From positions 1-38,168 of the forward strand of contig NZ_CALXFV010000007.1 in assembly GCF_944387675.1 (NCBI RefSeq): a stretch of 38,168 bases of DNA, read 5' to 3'. Of this stretch, positions 15,629 to 23,608 are shown piece by piece. The first letter of the stretch is position 1, and each line of letters starts with the position of its first letter. The notes beneath the pieces are model-generated. The model worked only from the letters and a program-made list of their open reading frames with translations. It was not told the origin of the DNA and did not search any database. Position numbers and translations under genes: made by a program. The DNA is from an uncultured Flavonifractor sp. Its GTDB lineage: Bacteria; Bacillota; Clostridia; Oscillospirales; Oscillospiraceae.

Positions 15629-16164
15629 AAAAACCGGAGCTGACGGCATGGGAAAAGCGGCTGAACAGCCTGTTTCAGCGATACAAATATGTGCTGCTGG
15701 TCAGTTTGGCAGGGGCGGTACTCCTGCTGCTGCCCCCCCTGTGGGAGAAGGAGGACACAGAGGTGCAGGCGGCGGAAAGCCCGGACCCTGCCGCGCAGGC
15801 GGAAGCGGACTGGCCGGCCGCCCTGGAGGAGCGGCTGGCGGCGGCGCTGTCCCGAATCCAGGGGGTGGGAGAGGCAGAGGTGGTTCTGACGTGGAAAAGC
15901 GGGCCGCAGAAGGTTCTGGCTCAAGACTCCGACACCTCCATCAGTGAGCGGGGGACGGAGTCCACCGTGACCTCCGTGATCCTGTCCCGCGGCTCGGCGG
16001 GGGAGGAGGCGGTTGTAGTGCAGCAGTTTTCGCCCCAATATCAGGGCGCCCTTGTGATATGCTCAGGCGGAGACGACCCGGAGGTGCGGCTGCGGCTGGT
16101 GGAAGCGGTATCGGCCCTGACGGGCCTGGGTGCGGATAAGATCTCAGTATGTAAAGGAAAGTGA
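15625..16164 (+). CDS. spoIIIAG: Stage III sporulation protein AG
   Basis: 179 residues: a cytoplasmic N-terminus, one membrane helix at about 23-40, then a ring-building-motif domain. SRIQGVGEAEVVLTW and DDPEVRLRLVEAVSALTGL are family-typical. SpoIIIAG forms the large ring of the feeding-tube channel in the intermembrane space. It overlaps spoIIIAF by 4 bp (ATGA). Confidence 0.95.
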   Translation: MKKPELTAWEKRLNSLFQRYKYVLLVSLAGAVLLLLPPLWEKEDTEVQAAESPDPAAQAEADWPAALEERLAAALSRIQGVGEAEVVLTWKSGPQKVLAQDSDTSISERGTESTVTSVILSRGSAGEEAVVVQQFSPQYQGALVICSGGDDPEVRLRLVEAVSALTGLGADKISVCKGK

Positions 16165-16173
16165 GGCAACAAG

Positions 16174-16755
16174 ATGAAAGTATGGAAACGCAACGTCGTG
16201 GTGGCGGCCATCGTGCTCTTTGTCTGCGCGGCGGTCTATCTCAACTGGACCTATCAGGATCAGCAGAGCGCGGAGGCGGGCAAGACCCTGGGCCAGGCGG
16301 CCCTGGTCTCGGGCCAGACCTCCGACCCGCTGCTGGCCTCCACGGCCACCCCGGCGCCGGCGGGAACGGCCCAGCCCTCCGGCGGGGAGAGCGGCTCCGG
16401 CGGCTACTTTGCCTCCGCCCGGCTCAACCGCCAGCAGGCCCGGGACAGTGCCCTCACCATTTTGCAGAGCGCCGCCGCCGATGAGACCGCCGACGAGACC
16501 ATGAAGGAGACCACCGCCATGGCCATCCAGACCCTGGCGGACTACACCGTGGCGGAGGCGCAGATTGAGAACCTGGTGACCGCCAAGGGCTACGCCGACT
16601 GCATCGCCTTCATCAGCGATGAGAGCGTCAGCGTGGTGGTGTCCACCGGCGGCGCCGAGCTGACCGATGCGGACGTGGCCAGAATCACCGAGATCGTCAC
16701 AGGGGAAACCGGCTGCCCGGCCAGCCAGGTGAAAATCGTTCCGGCGGAGGACTGA
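16174..16755 (+). CDS. spoIIIAH: Stage III sporulation protein AH
   Basis: 193 residues: an N-terminal membrane helix (about 8-24), a low-complexity Ala/Thr/Pro/Gly linker (about 45-75), then the ring-building domain with FASARLNRQQARDSAL and AEAQIENLVTAKGY. It binds forespore SpoIIQ or an analogue across the septal space. Last gene of the operon; no convincing terminator follows, so read-through into yqhY is possible. Confidence 0.95.
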   Translation: MKVWKRNVVVAAIVLFVCAAVYLNWTYQDQQSAEAGKTLGQAALVSGQTSDPLLASTATPAPAGTAQPSGGESGSGGYFASARLNRQQARDSALTILQSAAADETADETMKETTAMAIQTLADYTVAEAQIENLVTAKGYADCIAFISDESVSVVVSTGGAELTDADVARITEIVTGETGCPASQVKIVPAED

Positions 16756-16788
16756 GGGGCATTCTCCCAAGGAATCCGAAGGAAGCAG

Positions 16789-16816
16789 TTGTAATTTCTC
16801 TTTTTTGTGGTACAAT
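16789..16816 (+). promoter_or_regulatory. Promoter of yqhY
   Basis: TTGTAA (16789-16794), a 16-base spacer and TACAAT (16811-16816) lie in an A+T-rich patch 34 bases upstream of the yqhY ATG. Confidence 0.6.
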
Positions 16817-16849
16817 GTGTTCATAGTACACAAAAGGAGGGCGTCTGGC

Positions 16850-17233
16850 ATGTCTGATGGGAAAGAGTATATTTCTCGGCCCGACGAGCTGGGGAACATC
16901 CATATATCTGAGGAAGTGCTGGCGGTGATCGCCGCCGCCGCCGCCATGGAGGTGGAGGGAGTGGGAAGCCTCTCCGCCAATCTGGGCAGCGACATTGCCG
17001 AGCTGCTGGGCGGGAAGAAGAACCTGTCCAAGGGGATTCACATCACCGTGGAGGAGGAGAGCATCCGGGTGGACCTGTCCCTGCTCATCAAGTACGGCTA
17101 TACCATTCTCGACGTGGCCAAGGAGGTGCAGACCGCGGTGTATCATGCCATTGAGAACACCAGCGGCCTGACGGTGGCGTGCGTCAACGTCCATGTATCC
17201 GGAATCTCCTTCGAGCGGGACGGCGGCAAGTAA
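16850..17233 (+). CDS. yqhY: Asp23/Gls24 family protein, YqhY type
   Basis: 127 residues with the Asp23 (DUF322) signature: GNIHISEEVLAVIAAAAAMEVEGV near the N-terminus and IRVDLSLLIKYGY followed by VAKEVQTAVYHAIENTSGL. Family members are envelope-associated; Bacillus YqhY sits between accC and nusB and affects acetyl-CoA carboxylase and fatty-acid synthesis. Here accBC are missing but nusB is still next. AAAGGAGG lies 9 bases before the ATG at 16850, ruling out a longer frame that reads through the promoter. Confidence 0.93.
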   Translation: MSDGKEYISRPDELGNIHISEEVLAVIAAAAAMEVEGVGSLSANLGSDIAELLGGKKNLSKGIHITVEEESIRVDLSLLIKYGYTILDVAKEVQTAVYHAIENTSGLTVACVNVHVSGISFERDGGK

Positions 17234-17270
17234 CGGGTTCCGGGCGCGTGATCCGGTCAATGTGTGATTT

Positions 17271-17328
17271 CATGGCGGGTGGGGGCCTGCTTCTCAGGGG
17301 GCGGGCCACATCCGCCATGCCGCTTTTT
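17271..17328 (+). terminator. First terminator after yqhY
   Basis: A long imperfect stem (17271-17287 with 17303-17319, one mismatch plus a bulge or wobble) is followed by T5 at 17324-17328. Confidence 0.7.
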
Positions 17329-17336
17329 ACAGCCGC

Positions 17337-17363
17337 GGGACGCCTGGAAGGGCGTCCCTTTTT
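17337..17363 (+). terminator. Second, tandem terminator after yqhY
   Basis: A perfect 8-bp GC stem (17337-17344 with 17351-17358) followed by T5 (17359-17363), only 9 bases after the first terminator. Together they insulate nusB from upstream transcription. Confidence 0.8.
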
Positions 17364-17396
17364 GCCGCCGCAAGGGGGAATCGGTGGAATTTGCTC

Positions 17397-17426
17397 CTTC
17401 CTTTTTATGCAGGGTTGTTGTATAAT
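17397..17426 (+). promoter_or_regulatory. Probable promoter of nusB-recN cluster
   Basis: A perfect TATAAT at 17421-17426 lies about 54 bases upstream of nusB, after the tandem terminators. The -35 is poor (TTCCTT at a 17-base spacing). Confidence 0.5.
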
Positions 17427-17479
17427 GAACTTATCTATGAATACTACCTGCGGGCCATGCCCGCCACGGAGGAACTGCA

Positions 17480-17965
17480 ATGACCAGAACTGCCGCCCGC
17501 GAGATCGCGGTCCACTTTGTATTTGAACTGGGCTTTACCGACCAGACGGCGGAGGAGCTGCTCTCGGAAGCGCTCAGCCGCAAGACCTTTTCCGCCATCG
17601 GGGAGGAGGAGCCGCTCTACGCCGAGTTCCCCAACGAGGCCCAGCGGGGGTATATCTCCAAGCTGGTCAGGGGCGTGTACGAGCACACGCCGGAGCTGGA
17701 CGAGTATATTTCAAAGTATGCCATCGGCTGGAAGTTCTCCCGCCTGAACCGGGTGGCCGTGGCCATCATGCGGGTGGCCATGTATGAGGTATTGTATATG
17801 CAGGACATTCCCAACGCCGCCGCCATCAATGAGGCGGTGGAGCTGGTGAAGCACTATGAGGAGCCGGAGGTGGTCTCCTTTGTCAACGGCATTCTGGGTT
17901 CCTTCGTCCGGGGGGAACATCTGCCCGACCCTGTTAGCCCGGTGGGCGGCGGGCCGGAGGAATGA
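17480..17965 (+). CDS. nusB: Transcription antitermination factor NusB
   Basis: 161 residues, all-helical NusB domain. Features include TRTAAREIAVHFVFEL at the N-terminus, the helix LNRVAVAIMRVAMYEVLYM and the conserved AINEAVELVKHY followed by FVNGILGS. NusB with NusE (S10) binds boxA in rRNA operons and prevents premature termination. CACGGAGG precedes the ATG by 8 bases. The stop overlaps the next gene by 4 bp (ATGA). Confidence 0.95.
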   Translation: MTRTAAREIAVHFVFELGFTDQTAEELLSEALSRKTFSAIGEEEPLYAEFPNEAQRGYISKLVRGVYEHTPELDEYISKYAIGWKFSRLNRVAVAIMRVAMYEVLYMQDIPNAAAINEAVELVKHYEEPEVVSFVNGILGSFVRGEHLPDPVSPVGGGPEE

Positions 17966-18903
17966 AGGTGCGGACGCTGGGCCTTGACACCAGCAATTAC
18001 ACCACCTCCGCCGCCGTGTTTGACGGGGCGGCGGGCTATAACGCCGGCCAGCTGCTCACCGTCCGCCCCGGGGAACTGGGCCTGCGGCAGAGCGACGCCC
18101 TGTTTCAGCACGTGAAGGCGCTGCCCGGACGTATCCGGGAGCTGAAGGAGGCCGGCTGGCTGGAGGGGCTGGCGGCGGTGGGCGTTTCCGACCGGCCCCG
18201 GGCGGTGGAGGGCTCTTACATGCCCTGCTTTCTGGCGGGGGAGAGTCTGGGCGAGGCCCTGGCGGACACCCTGGGAATTCCCTGCTACCGGGTTTCCCAC
18301 CAGCAGGGCCACCTGGCGGCGGCGGCCTGGTCGGCGGGCCGTCCGGAGCTGCTGGACCGGCCCCTGCTGGCCTGGCACCTGTCCGGCGGCACGACGGAGC
18401 TGCTGTACGTGGAGCCGGAGGGAGTCAACCTCTCCGCCCGGTGTATTGGCGGTACCAGCGACCTCTCCGCCGGCCAGCTCATCGACCGCGCCGGGGTACT
18501 GCTGGGCCTGGATTTTCCCGCGGGCAAGGCGGTGGATGCCTTGGGGGCGGGATACACGGGTCGGGGGTTCCCGGTGAAGCTCAAGGACTTGACCTTTTCC
18601 CTGTCCGGCATGGAGAATCAGGTGAAGGAGCAGCTCCGGCAGGAGAGGACGCCGGAGGAAATCTGCGGATTTGTCCAGGAGACGGTGGCAGATGTGGTCC
18701 GCCGGGCCACCCTGGCCGCGCTGGAGCGGTACCCCGGCCTGCCGGTGCTGTGCTCCGGCGGCGTGGCCTCCAACCGCCGGCTGCGGGCGGTACTGGAGCA
18801 GGCCTGCGGGGCGGTGTTCGCCCAGCCCTGCTACGCCACGGACAACGCCATGGGCGTGGCTATTCTGGCCCGCCGGCTGTGGGAAAGGGCGGGGAGCGCA
18901 TGA
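17962..18903 (+). CDS. TsaD-like (Kae1/peptidase M22 family) protein, divergent paralogue
   Basis: 313 residues of the ASKHA fold related to TsaD. It keeps LGLDTSNYTTSAAVF at the N-terminus, the metal His pair as SHQQGH (His113, His117), and LCSGGVASNRRLR near the C-terminus. It differs from genuine TsaD: the Gly-rich GPGLxGSL motif before the His pair is replaced by a DRPRAVEGSYM stretch, the Glu of HxEGH is Gln, and SGGHT is SGGTT. Clostridial genomes commonly carry such an M22-like gene between nusB and xseA, where Bacillus has folD. Its function is unknown; TsaB/TsaE partnering or a separate carbamoyl-type transfer are both possible. Translationally coupled to nusB and xseA by 4-bp overlaps. 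Confidence 0.82.
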   Translation: MKVRTLGLDTSNYTTSAAVFDGAAGYNAGQLLTVRPGELGLRQSDALFQHVKALPGRIRELKEAGWLEGLAAVGVSDRPRAVEGSYMPCFLAGESLGEALADTLGIPCYRVSHQQGHLAAAAWSAGRPELLDRPLLAWHLSGGTTELLYVEPEGVNLSARCIGGTSDLSAGQLIDRAGVLLGLDFPAGKAVDALGAGYTGRGFPVKLKDLTFSLSGMENQVKEQLRQERTPEEICGFVQETVADVVRRATLAALERYPGLPVLCSGGVASNRRLRAVLEQACGAVFAQPCYATDNAMGVAILARRLWERAGSA

Positions 18904-20123
18904 GTCAGGCGCCGGTGTATTCCGTCACACAGGTCAACCAGTACATCAAGGGCCTGCTGGACCGGGACCGGGCGCTGGCCGGCCTTTTTGTGCGGGGTGA
19001 ACTCTCAAATTACAAGGTGTACCCCTCGGGACACCATTATTTTTCCCTGAAGGATCCGCAGGGTGCCATCCGCTGTGTCATGTTCCGGCGGGAGGCGGCC
19101 GGCCTGCGGTTCCGCCCGGAAAACGGCATGAGGGTCATTGCCTTCGGGCGGGTCGCGGTCTTTCCCAGAGACGGGCAGTATCAGCTGTACTGCGGGTCCC
19201 TCACCCCGGAGGGGGTGGGCGACCTCCACCTGGCCTTCGAGCAGCTGAAGGACAAGCTCTACCGGGAGGGGCTGTTTGACCCGGCCCACAAGCGGCCCAT
19301 TCCCCGGTTTCCCCGGCGGATCGCCCTGATTACCTCCCCGGCCGGCGCCGCCGTGCGGGACATGCTGCGCATCCTGGGCGCCCGCTGGCCCATGGCGGAG
19401 GTGCTGGTGCTTCCGGTGCGGGTGCAGGGCAGCGAGGCGCCGGGGGAACTGTGCGCCGCGCTGGCCTGGGCCAACCGCCATCAGGTGGCGGAGCTGATCA
19501 TCACCGGCCGGGGCGGCGGCTCCATGGAGGATCTGTGGGCCTTTAACGACGAGCGGGTGGCCCGGGCCATTTATGACTCCGCCATCCCGGTGATCTCGGC
19601 GGTGGGGCATGAGCCGGACGTGACCATTGCGGATTTTGTGGCCGACCTGCGGGCCGCCACCCCGTCCAACGGGGCGGAGCTGGCGGTACCCGACCAAAAC
19701 GAGGTGCTGGACAGGCTGCGCCAGCTGGAAACGCGGCTGGGCCAGGGGATGGGCCGCCGGCTGGAGCAGGCGGAAAAGCGGCTGGAACAGGCCGGCCGGT
19801 GCCGGATGCTCCAGGACCCCATGAGCTATGTGGATGACCGGCGCCTGCTGCTGGACTATCAGCGGCAGCGTCTGGCCCGGGGGCTGTCCGCCGCCGCCGG
19901 CCGGGAGAGGGAGCGGTTTGCCCGCCTTTCCGCCAGCCTGGACGCCCTCAGCCCCTTGAAGGTGCTGGGCCGGGGCTACGCCATTGCCCGGAAGGGGGAC
20001 GGGAGCATCGTCCGCCGGGTGGGGGATGTCAGGGCCGGGGAGTCGCTGTCCCTGCGGGTGACGGACGGTGAGATCCCCTGTCAAGTCAAGTCGGATGGAT
20101 CGGAGAGGACGTTTCTGGAATGA
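18900..20123 (+). CDS. xseA: Exodeoxyribonuclease VII large subunit
   Basis: 407 residues. An N-terminal OB-fold (VTQVNQYIKGLL, VRGELSNYKVYPSGHHYFSL) is followed by the catalytic domain with RIALITSPAGAAVRDML, ITGRGGGSMEDLWAFNDE and SAVGHEPDVTIADFVADLRA, then a coiled-coil C-terminus ending in LSPLKVLGRGYAI. With XseB it degrades single-stranded DNA. The frame is open far upstream, but the real start is the ATG at 18900 that overlaps the TsaD-like stop (ATGA). Confidence 0.97.
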   Translation: MSQAPVYSVTQVNQYIKGLLDRDRALAGLFVRGELSNYKVYPSGHHYFSLKDPQGAIRCVMFRREAAGLRFRPENGMRVIAFGRVAVFPRDGQYQLYCGSLTPEGVGDLHLAFEQLKDKLYREGLFDPAHKRPIPRFPRRIALITSPAGAAVRDMLRILGARWPMAEVLVLPVRVQGSEAPGELCAALAWANRHQVAELIITGRGGGSMEDLWAFNDERVARAIYDSAIPVISAVGHEPDVTIADFVADLRAATPSNGAELAVPDQNEVLDRLRQLETRLGQGMGRRLEQAEKRLEQAGRCRMLQDPMSYVDDRRLLLDYQRQRLARGLSAAAGRERERFARLSASLDALSPLKVLGRGYAIARKGDGSIVRRVGDVRAGESLSLRVTDGEIPCQVKSDGSERTFLE

Positions 20124-20359
20124 CAGAGAAGAAAGTGAGCTTTGAGCAGGCCATGGACCGGCTGGAGGAGATTGTCCGGCGCCTGGAGCAGGGCGACGCC
20201 CCCCTGGAGGAGGCCCTGTCCCTCTTTGAGGAGGGAACCAGGCTGGTGAAGCGGTGCTCCGTCCAGCTGGACCGGGCGGAGCAGAAGGTGAGCAAACTGC
20301 TGGCCGGTCCCGGGGACACCCCCCGGCAAGTGCCGTTTTTGGAGGAGGATGAGGCATGA
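20120..20359 (+). CDS. xseB: Exodeoxyribonuclease VII small subunit
   Basis: 79 residues with the XseB pattern SFEQAMDRLEEIVRRLEQGD and LEEALSLFEEGTRLVKRC. Several copies bind the XseA coiled coil. It overlaps both xseA and ispA by 4 bp. Confidence 0.96.
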   Translation: MTEKKVSFEQAMDRLEEIVRRLEQGDAPLEEALSLFEEGTRLVKRCSVQLDRAEQKVSKLLAGPGDTPRQVPFLEEDEA

Positions 20360-21240
20360 GTATGGAGAATCGGAAGCTGGACGCCCACCGCCTGCGGGTG
20401 GAGGAGTGGCTGCGGGAGTGCTTCCGCCAGCGGGAGCCCAGAGGCGACCTGTACGACGCCATGTATTACAGCCTGCTGGCCGGCGGGAAACGGATCCGGC
20501 CGGTGCTGCTGCTAGAGAGCTGCCGCATCTGCGGCGGCGACCCGGAGTCGGCGCTGCCCTTTGCAGGCGCCATTGAGATGATCCACACCTATTCCCTGAT
20601 CCATGACGACCTGCCCTGCATGGATGACGACGACCTGCGCCGGGGCCGGCCCACCAACCACAAGGTATATGGGGAGGCCACCGCCATCCTGGCGGGAGAC
20701 GGACTGCTGACCGCCGCCTTTGAATTTATGCTGGACCCCGCCGTGGCGCTGCCGCCGGAGCGGGTGCTGGACGCCGCCGGCGTTCTGGCCCGGGCCGCCG
20801 GCGGCCGGGGCATGGTGGGCGGTCAGGTGCTGGATATGGCGGGGGAGGGACACTCCCTGGGCCTGTTGGAGGTGGAGGAACTCCAGCGCCTCAAGACCGG
20901 GGCGCTGATCGCCGCCGCCACCGAGATGGGCTGCGCCCTGGCCGGCGGCTCGCCGGAGCAGCGGCAGGCGGTGCGCCGGTACGCCGAATGCCTGGGCCTG
21001 GCCTTCCAGATCCAGGACGACATCCTGGATGTGGTGGGGGACGAGGCCACCCTGGGTAAGCCGGTGGGTTCCGACGCCAAGAGCGAAAAAAATACCTTTG
21101 TTACCCTGAAGGGCCTGGACGCCTGCCGGGAGCTGGTGGATAAGCTGACCCGGGAGGCGGTGGACGCTCTGTCCTGCTTCGGCGAAGAGGGAGACGGCCT
21201 GTGCTGGCTGGCCCAGTCCCTGGCCGGCCGTGAGAAATGA
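20356..21240 (+). CDS. ispA: Polyprenyl synthetase (geranyl/farnesyl diphosphate synthase)
   Basis: 294 residues, all-helical prenyltransferase. The first Asp-rich motif is DDLPCMDDDDLRRGRPT (about residues 84-100), preceded by GGKRIRPVLLLE; the second is the FQIQDDILD stretch with GKPVGSDAKSEKNTFV after it. Makes the C10-C15 isoprenyl diphosphates needed for undecaprenyl phosphate and quinones. Adjacent to dxs, the entry enzyme of the same pathway. Confidence 0.95.
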   Translation: MSMENRKLDAHRLRVEEWLRECFRQREPRGDLYDAMYYSLLAGGKRIRPVLLLESCRICGGDPESALPFAGAIEMIHTYSLIHDDLPCMDDDDLRRGRPTNHKVYGEATAILAGDGLLTAAFEFMLDPAVALPPERVLDAAGVLARAAGGRGMVGGQVLDMAGEGHSLGLLEVEELQRLKTGALIAAATEMGCALAGGSPEQRQAVRRYAECLGLAFQIQDDILDVVGDEATLGKPVGSDAKSEKNTFVTLKGLDACRELVDKLTREAVDALSCFGEEGDGLCWLAQSLAGREK

Positions 21241-21247
21241 GGACGGT

Positions 21248-21709
21248 ATGCGCAACGTAGTGGACTTTCTGACGGGCAACCTAATTTTGAATCTGTCCAT
21301 CCTGGCCTGGGCGGCGGCCCAGGTGCTCAAGTTCATCGTCACCCTGGTGACCAAGCGGAAGCTGGACTGGCGGCACATCCTCTCCAGCGGAGGAATGCCC
21401 AGCTCCCACTCCGCCTTTGTGTGCGCCTGCGCCTCCTCCATGGGCTATATGTACGGCTGGACCTCGCCGGTGTTCACCATTTCGGCGGTGGTGGCCATCG
21501 TGGTGATGTATGACGCGGCCAACGTACGCAAGGCCGCGGGGGAGCAGGCCAAGATCCTGAACTATATCATGGACCACTGGACGGAGATGAAGCCCGCTCT
21601 GTTCGGCAAGGAGCTGAAGGAGCTGCTGGGCCACACCCCGTTTCAGGTGCTGATGGGCGGCCTGTTGGGCGTCTGTGTGGGTCTGCTGGGCGCCTGGCTT
21701 CACGCGTAA
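21248..21709 (+). CDS. YuiD-like divergent PAP2 family membrane protein
   Basis: About 153 residues of the DUF212/YuiD family. It keeps the SSGGMPSSHSAFV motif of acid phosphatases of the PAP2 type, and MYDAANVRKAAGEQAKILN. Three or four hydrophobic segments suggest membrane location. Such proteins may hydrolyse lipid-linked pyrophosphates; lying between ispA and dxs it could act on an isoprenyl phosphate, which is an inference. I start at the ATG at 21248 (GAGGACGGT upstream); a GTG at 21230 would sit inside ispA and lacks an SD. Confidence 0.85.
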   Translation: MRNVVDFLTGNLILNLSILAWAAAQVLKFIVTLVTKRKLDWRHILSSGGMPSSHSAFVCACASSMGYMYGWTSPVFTISAVVAIVVMYDAANVRKAAGEQAKILNYIMDHWTEMKPALFGKELKELLGHTPFQVLMGGLLGVCVGLLGAWLHA

Positions 21710-21738
21710 TTGACAAAGACATCTGGCCTAACCAGGCC

Positions 21739-21745
21739 GGGAGGT
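21739..21745 (+). promoter_or_regulatory. Ribosome-binding site that points to a non-standard dxs start
   Basis: GGGAGGT at 21739-21745 is the only strong SD near the 5' end of dxs. The in-frame codons at sensible spacing are ATC (21749), ATT (21752) and CTG (21755); no ATG, GTG or TTG follows it before conserved Dxs sequence begins. Confidence 0.6.
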
Positions 21746-21751
21746 GGCATC

Positions 21752-23608
21752 ATTCTGAATCTGGACTATCTTTCCGACGATCTCAGCGGCCTGAGCGACA
21801 GCGAGGCGGCTGCCCTGTGCGAGCTGCTCCGCGCCAGGCTCATCGACACGGTGTCCCGCACCGGCGGCCATCTGGCCTCCAGTCTGGGCGCGGTGGAGAT
21901 CATTGTGGCCATCCACCGGGTGTTCCACACCGCCGAGGACCGTCTGGTATTTGACGTGGGCCATCAGAGCTATGCCCACAAGATTCTCACCGGGCGCAAC
22001 GGCGCCATGGAGACCTTGCGCACCCTGGGCGGAATTGCCGGCTTTCCCAAGCCGTCGGAGAGCCCCTGCGACGCCTTTGTGGCCGGCCACGCATCCACGT
22101 CGGTTTCTGTGGCGATCGGAATGGCAAGGGCAAGGACTTTACAGAATAAGAACTATCACGTTTTGGCCCTGATTGGGGACGGCGCCCTGTCCGGCGGCCT
22201 GTCCTATGAGGGCCTGTCGGATGCCGGAGACAGCGGGGAACCGCTGATTGTGATCTTGAACGACAACGGCATGTCCATCACCAAAAGCGTGGGCGGCGTG
22301 GCGGATCACCTGGCCCGCCAGCGGCTGAAGCCCCAGTACCTGCGCTTTAAGAAGGGCTACCGGAAGGTGATGGGGGTTCTGCCCCTGGGCGGGCAGATCT
22401 ACCGCGTGACCCACAGGGTCAAGACGGCGGTGAAGGAGACCCTCCTTCCGTGCAGCCTGTTTGAGGATATGGGCTTCACCTATCTGGGACCGGTGGACGG
22501 CCATGATGTCAAGCGCCTGACCCGGCTGCTGAGCTATGCCAAGGAGCTGAAAGGCCCGGTGCTGCTCCATGTCAGGACTGTAAAGGGAAAAGGCTATGCA
22601 CCTGCGGAGCGCAATCCGGACAAATTTCACGGGGTGGGCCGGTTCTGCGTGGAGACGGGGGAGCTGGTGCATCCCTCCGGGGAGAACTTTTCCGGGGTAT
22701 TTGGCCAGTGCATGTGCGAGCTGGCGGCGGAAGACCCGGCGGTGTGCGCCATTACGGCCGCCATGCAGGACGGGACTGGGCTGAACGATTTCGCCGGGCG
22801 CTATCCCAAGCGGTTTTTTGACGTGGGCATTGCGGAGGGGCATGCGGTCACCATGGCCGCAGGTATGGCAAAGCAGGGGTTGAAGCCGGTGTTTGCGGTG
22901 TACTCCACCTTCCTCCAGCGGGCCTACGACATGCTGCTCCACGACGTGGCCATTCAGCAGCTGCATGTGGTGCTGGCGGTGGACCGGGCCGGTCTGGTGG
23001 GTGAGGACGGGGAGACCCACCACGGGGTGTTCGATACCGCCTTCCTGGATACGGTCCCGGGTATGACGGTCCTGTGTCCCTCCAGCTTTCAGGAGCTGCG
23101 CTCCATGCTGCGCTATGGGGTGGAGCAGGTGACCGGTCCGGTGGCTATCCGCTACTCCAAGGGGAGCGAGGGCCGCTTTCAGGGCGATACCGGTCTGGTC
23201 AAAACCTGCGTGCTCCGTACCGGCGGCGACCTCACCCTGGTGGGGTACGGCCTGATGATCAACCAACTGCTGGACTGTGCCGACCGGCTGGCGGAGCGGG
23301 GAATTCAGGCGGAAATTGTGAAGCTCAATACCATTACACCCATTGATATAGCTCCGATTTTAGAGTCCGTGAACAAGACGGGCCGGCTGCTCTGCGCGGA
23401 GGAGAGCGCCCAGGCGGGCTGTGTGGGCCAGCGTCTGGCCGCCGGCCTGCTGGCGGGGGGCGCCGGCGGGGTAAAGCTGGCGCTGGTGAATTTGGGCAGC
23501 GGCTTTGTGACCCACGGGACCGTCCCCCAGCTGCGGGAGCTTCTGGGGCTGGACGGTGCGCACCTATACCAGAAGGCATTGGAGGTCTGCGGCTGTGGCG
23601 AGCAATAA
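21752..23608 (+). CDS. dxs: 1-deoxy-D-xylulose-5-phosphate synthase (start codon unusual)
   Basis: About 618 residues; condenses pyruvate and glyceraldehyde 3-phosphate with thiamine diphosphate, the first step of the MEP isoprenoid pathway. Seen: RTGGHLASSLGAVE, FDVGHQSYAHKILTGR, the ThDP motif from GDGALSGGLSYEG to NDN, and the transketolase pyrimidine domain with FDVGIAEGHAVTMAAGMA and GEDGETHHGVFD. The usual Dxs N-terminus (LDYLSDDLSGLS) begins just after the SD at 21739-21745, so initiation at ATT 21752 or CTG 21755 fits best. The alternative, TTG at 21710 overlapping nothing but adjoining the yuiD stop (TAATTG), has no SD and adds a non-conserved 14-residue leader. The protein call is certain, the start is not. 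Confidence 0.93.
   Translation: MLNLDYLSDDLSGLSDSEAAALCELLRARLIDTVSRTGGHLASSLGAVEIIVAIHRVFHTAEDRLVFDVGHQSYAHKILTGRNGAMETLRTLGGIAGFPKPSESPCDAFVAGHASTSVSVAIGMARARTLQNKNYHVLALIGDGALSGGLSYEGLSDAGDSGEPLIVILNDNGMSITKSVGGVADHLARQRLKPQYLRFKKGYRKVMGVLPLGGQIYRVTHRVKTAVKETLLPCSLFEDMGFTYLGPVDGHDVKRLTRLLSYAKELKGPVLLHVRTVKGKGYAPAERNPDKFHGVGRFCVETGELVHPSGENFSGVFGQCMCELAAEDPAVCAITAAMQDGTGLNDFAGRYPKRFFDVGIAEGHAVTMAAGMAKQGLKPVFAVYSTFLQRAYDMLLHDVAIQQLHVVLAVDRAGLVGEDGETHHGVFDTAFLDTVPGMTVLCPSSFQELRSMLRYGVEQVTGPVAIRYSKGSEGRFQGDTGLVKTCVLRTGGDLTLVGYGLMINQLLDCADRLAERGIQAEIVKLNTITPIDIAPILESVNKTGRLLCAEESAQAGCVGQRLAAGLLAGGAGGVKLALVNLGSGFVTHGTVPQLRELLGLDGAHLYQKALEVCGCGEQ

Noticed and set aside
18441..18899. N-terminal extension of the xseA frame inside the TsaD-like gene
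   Set aside because: Shadow sequence; the ATGA overlap at 18900 and XseA homology fix the start.
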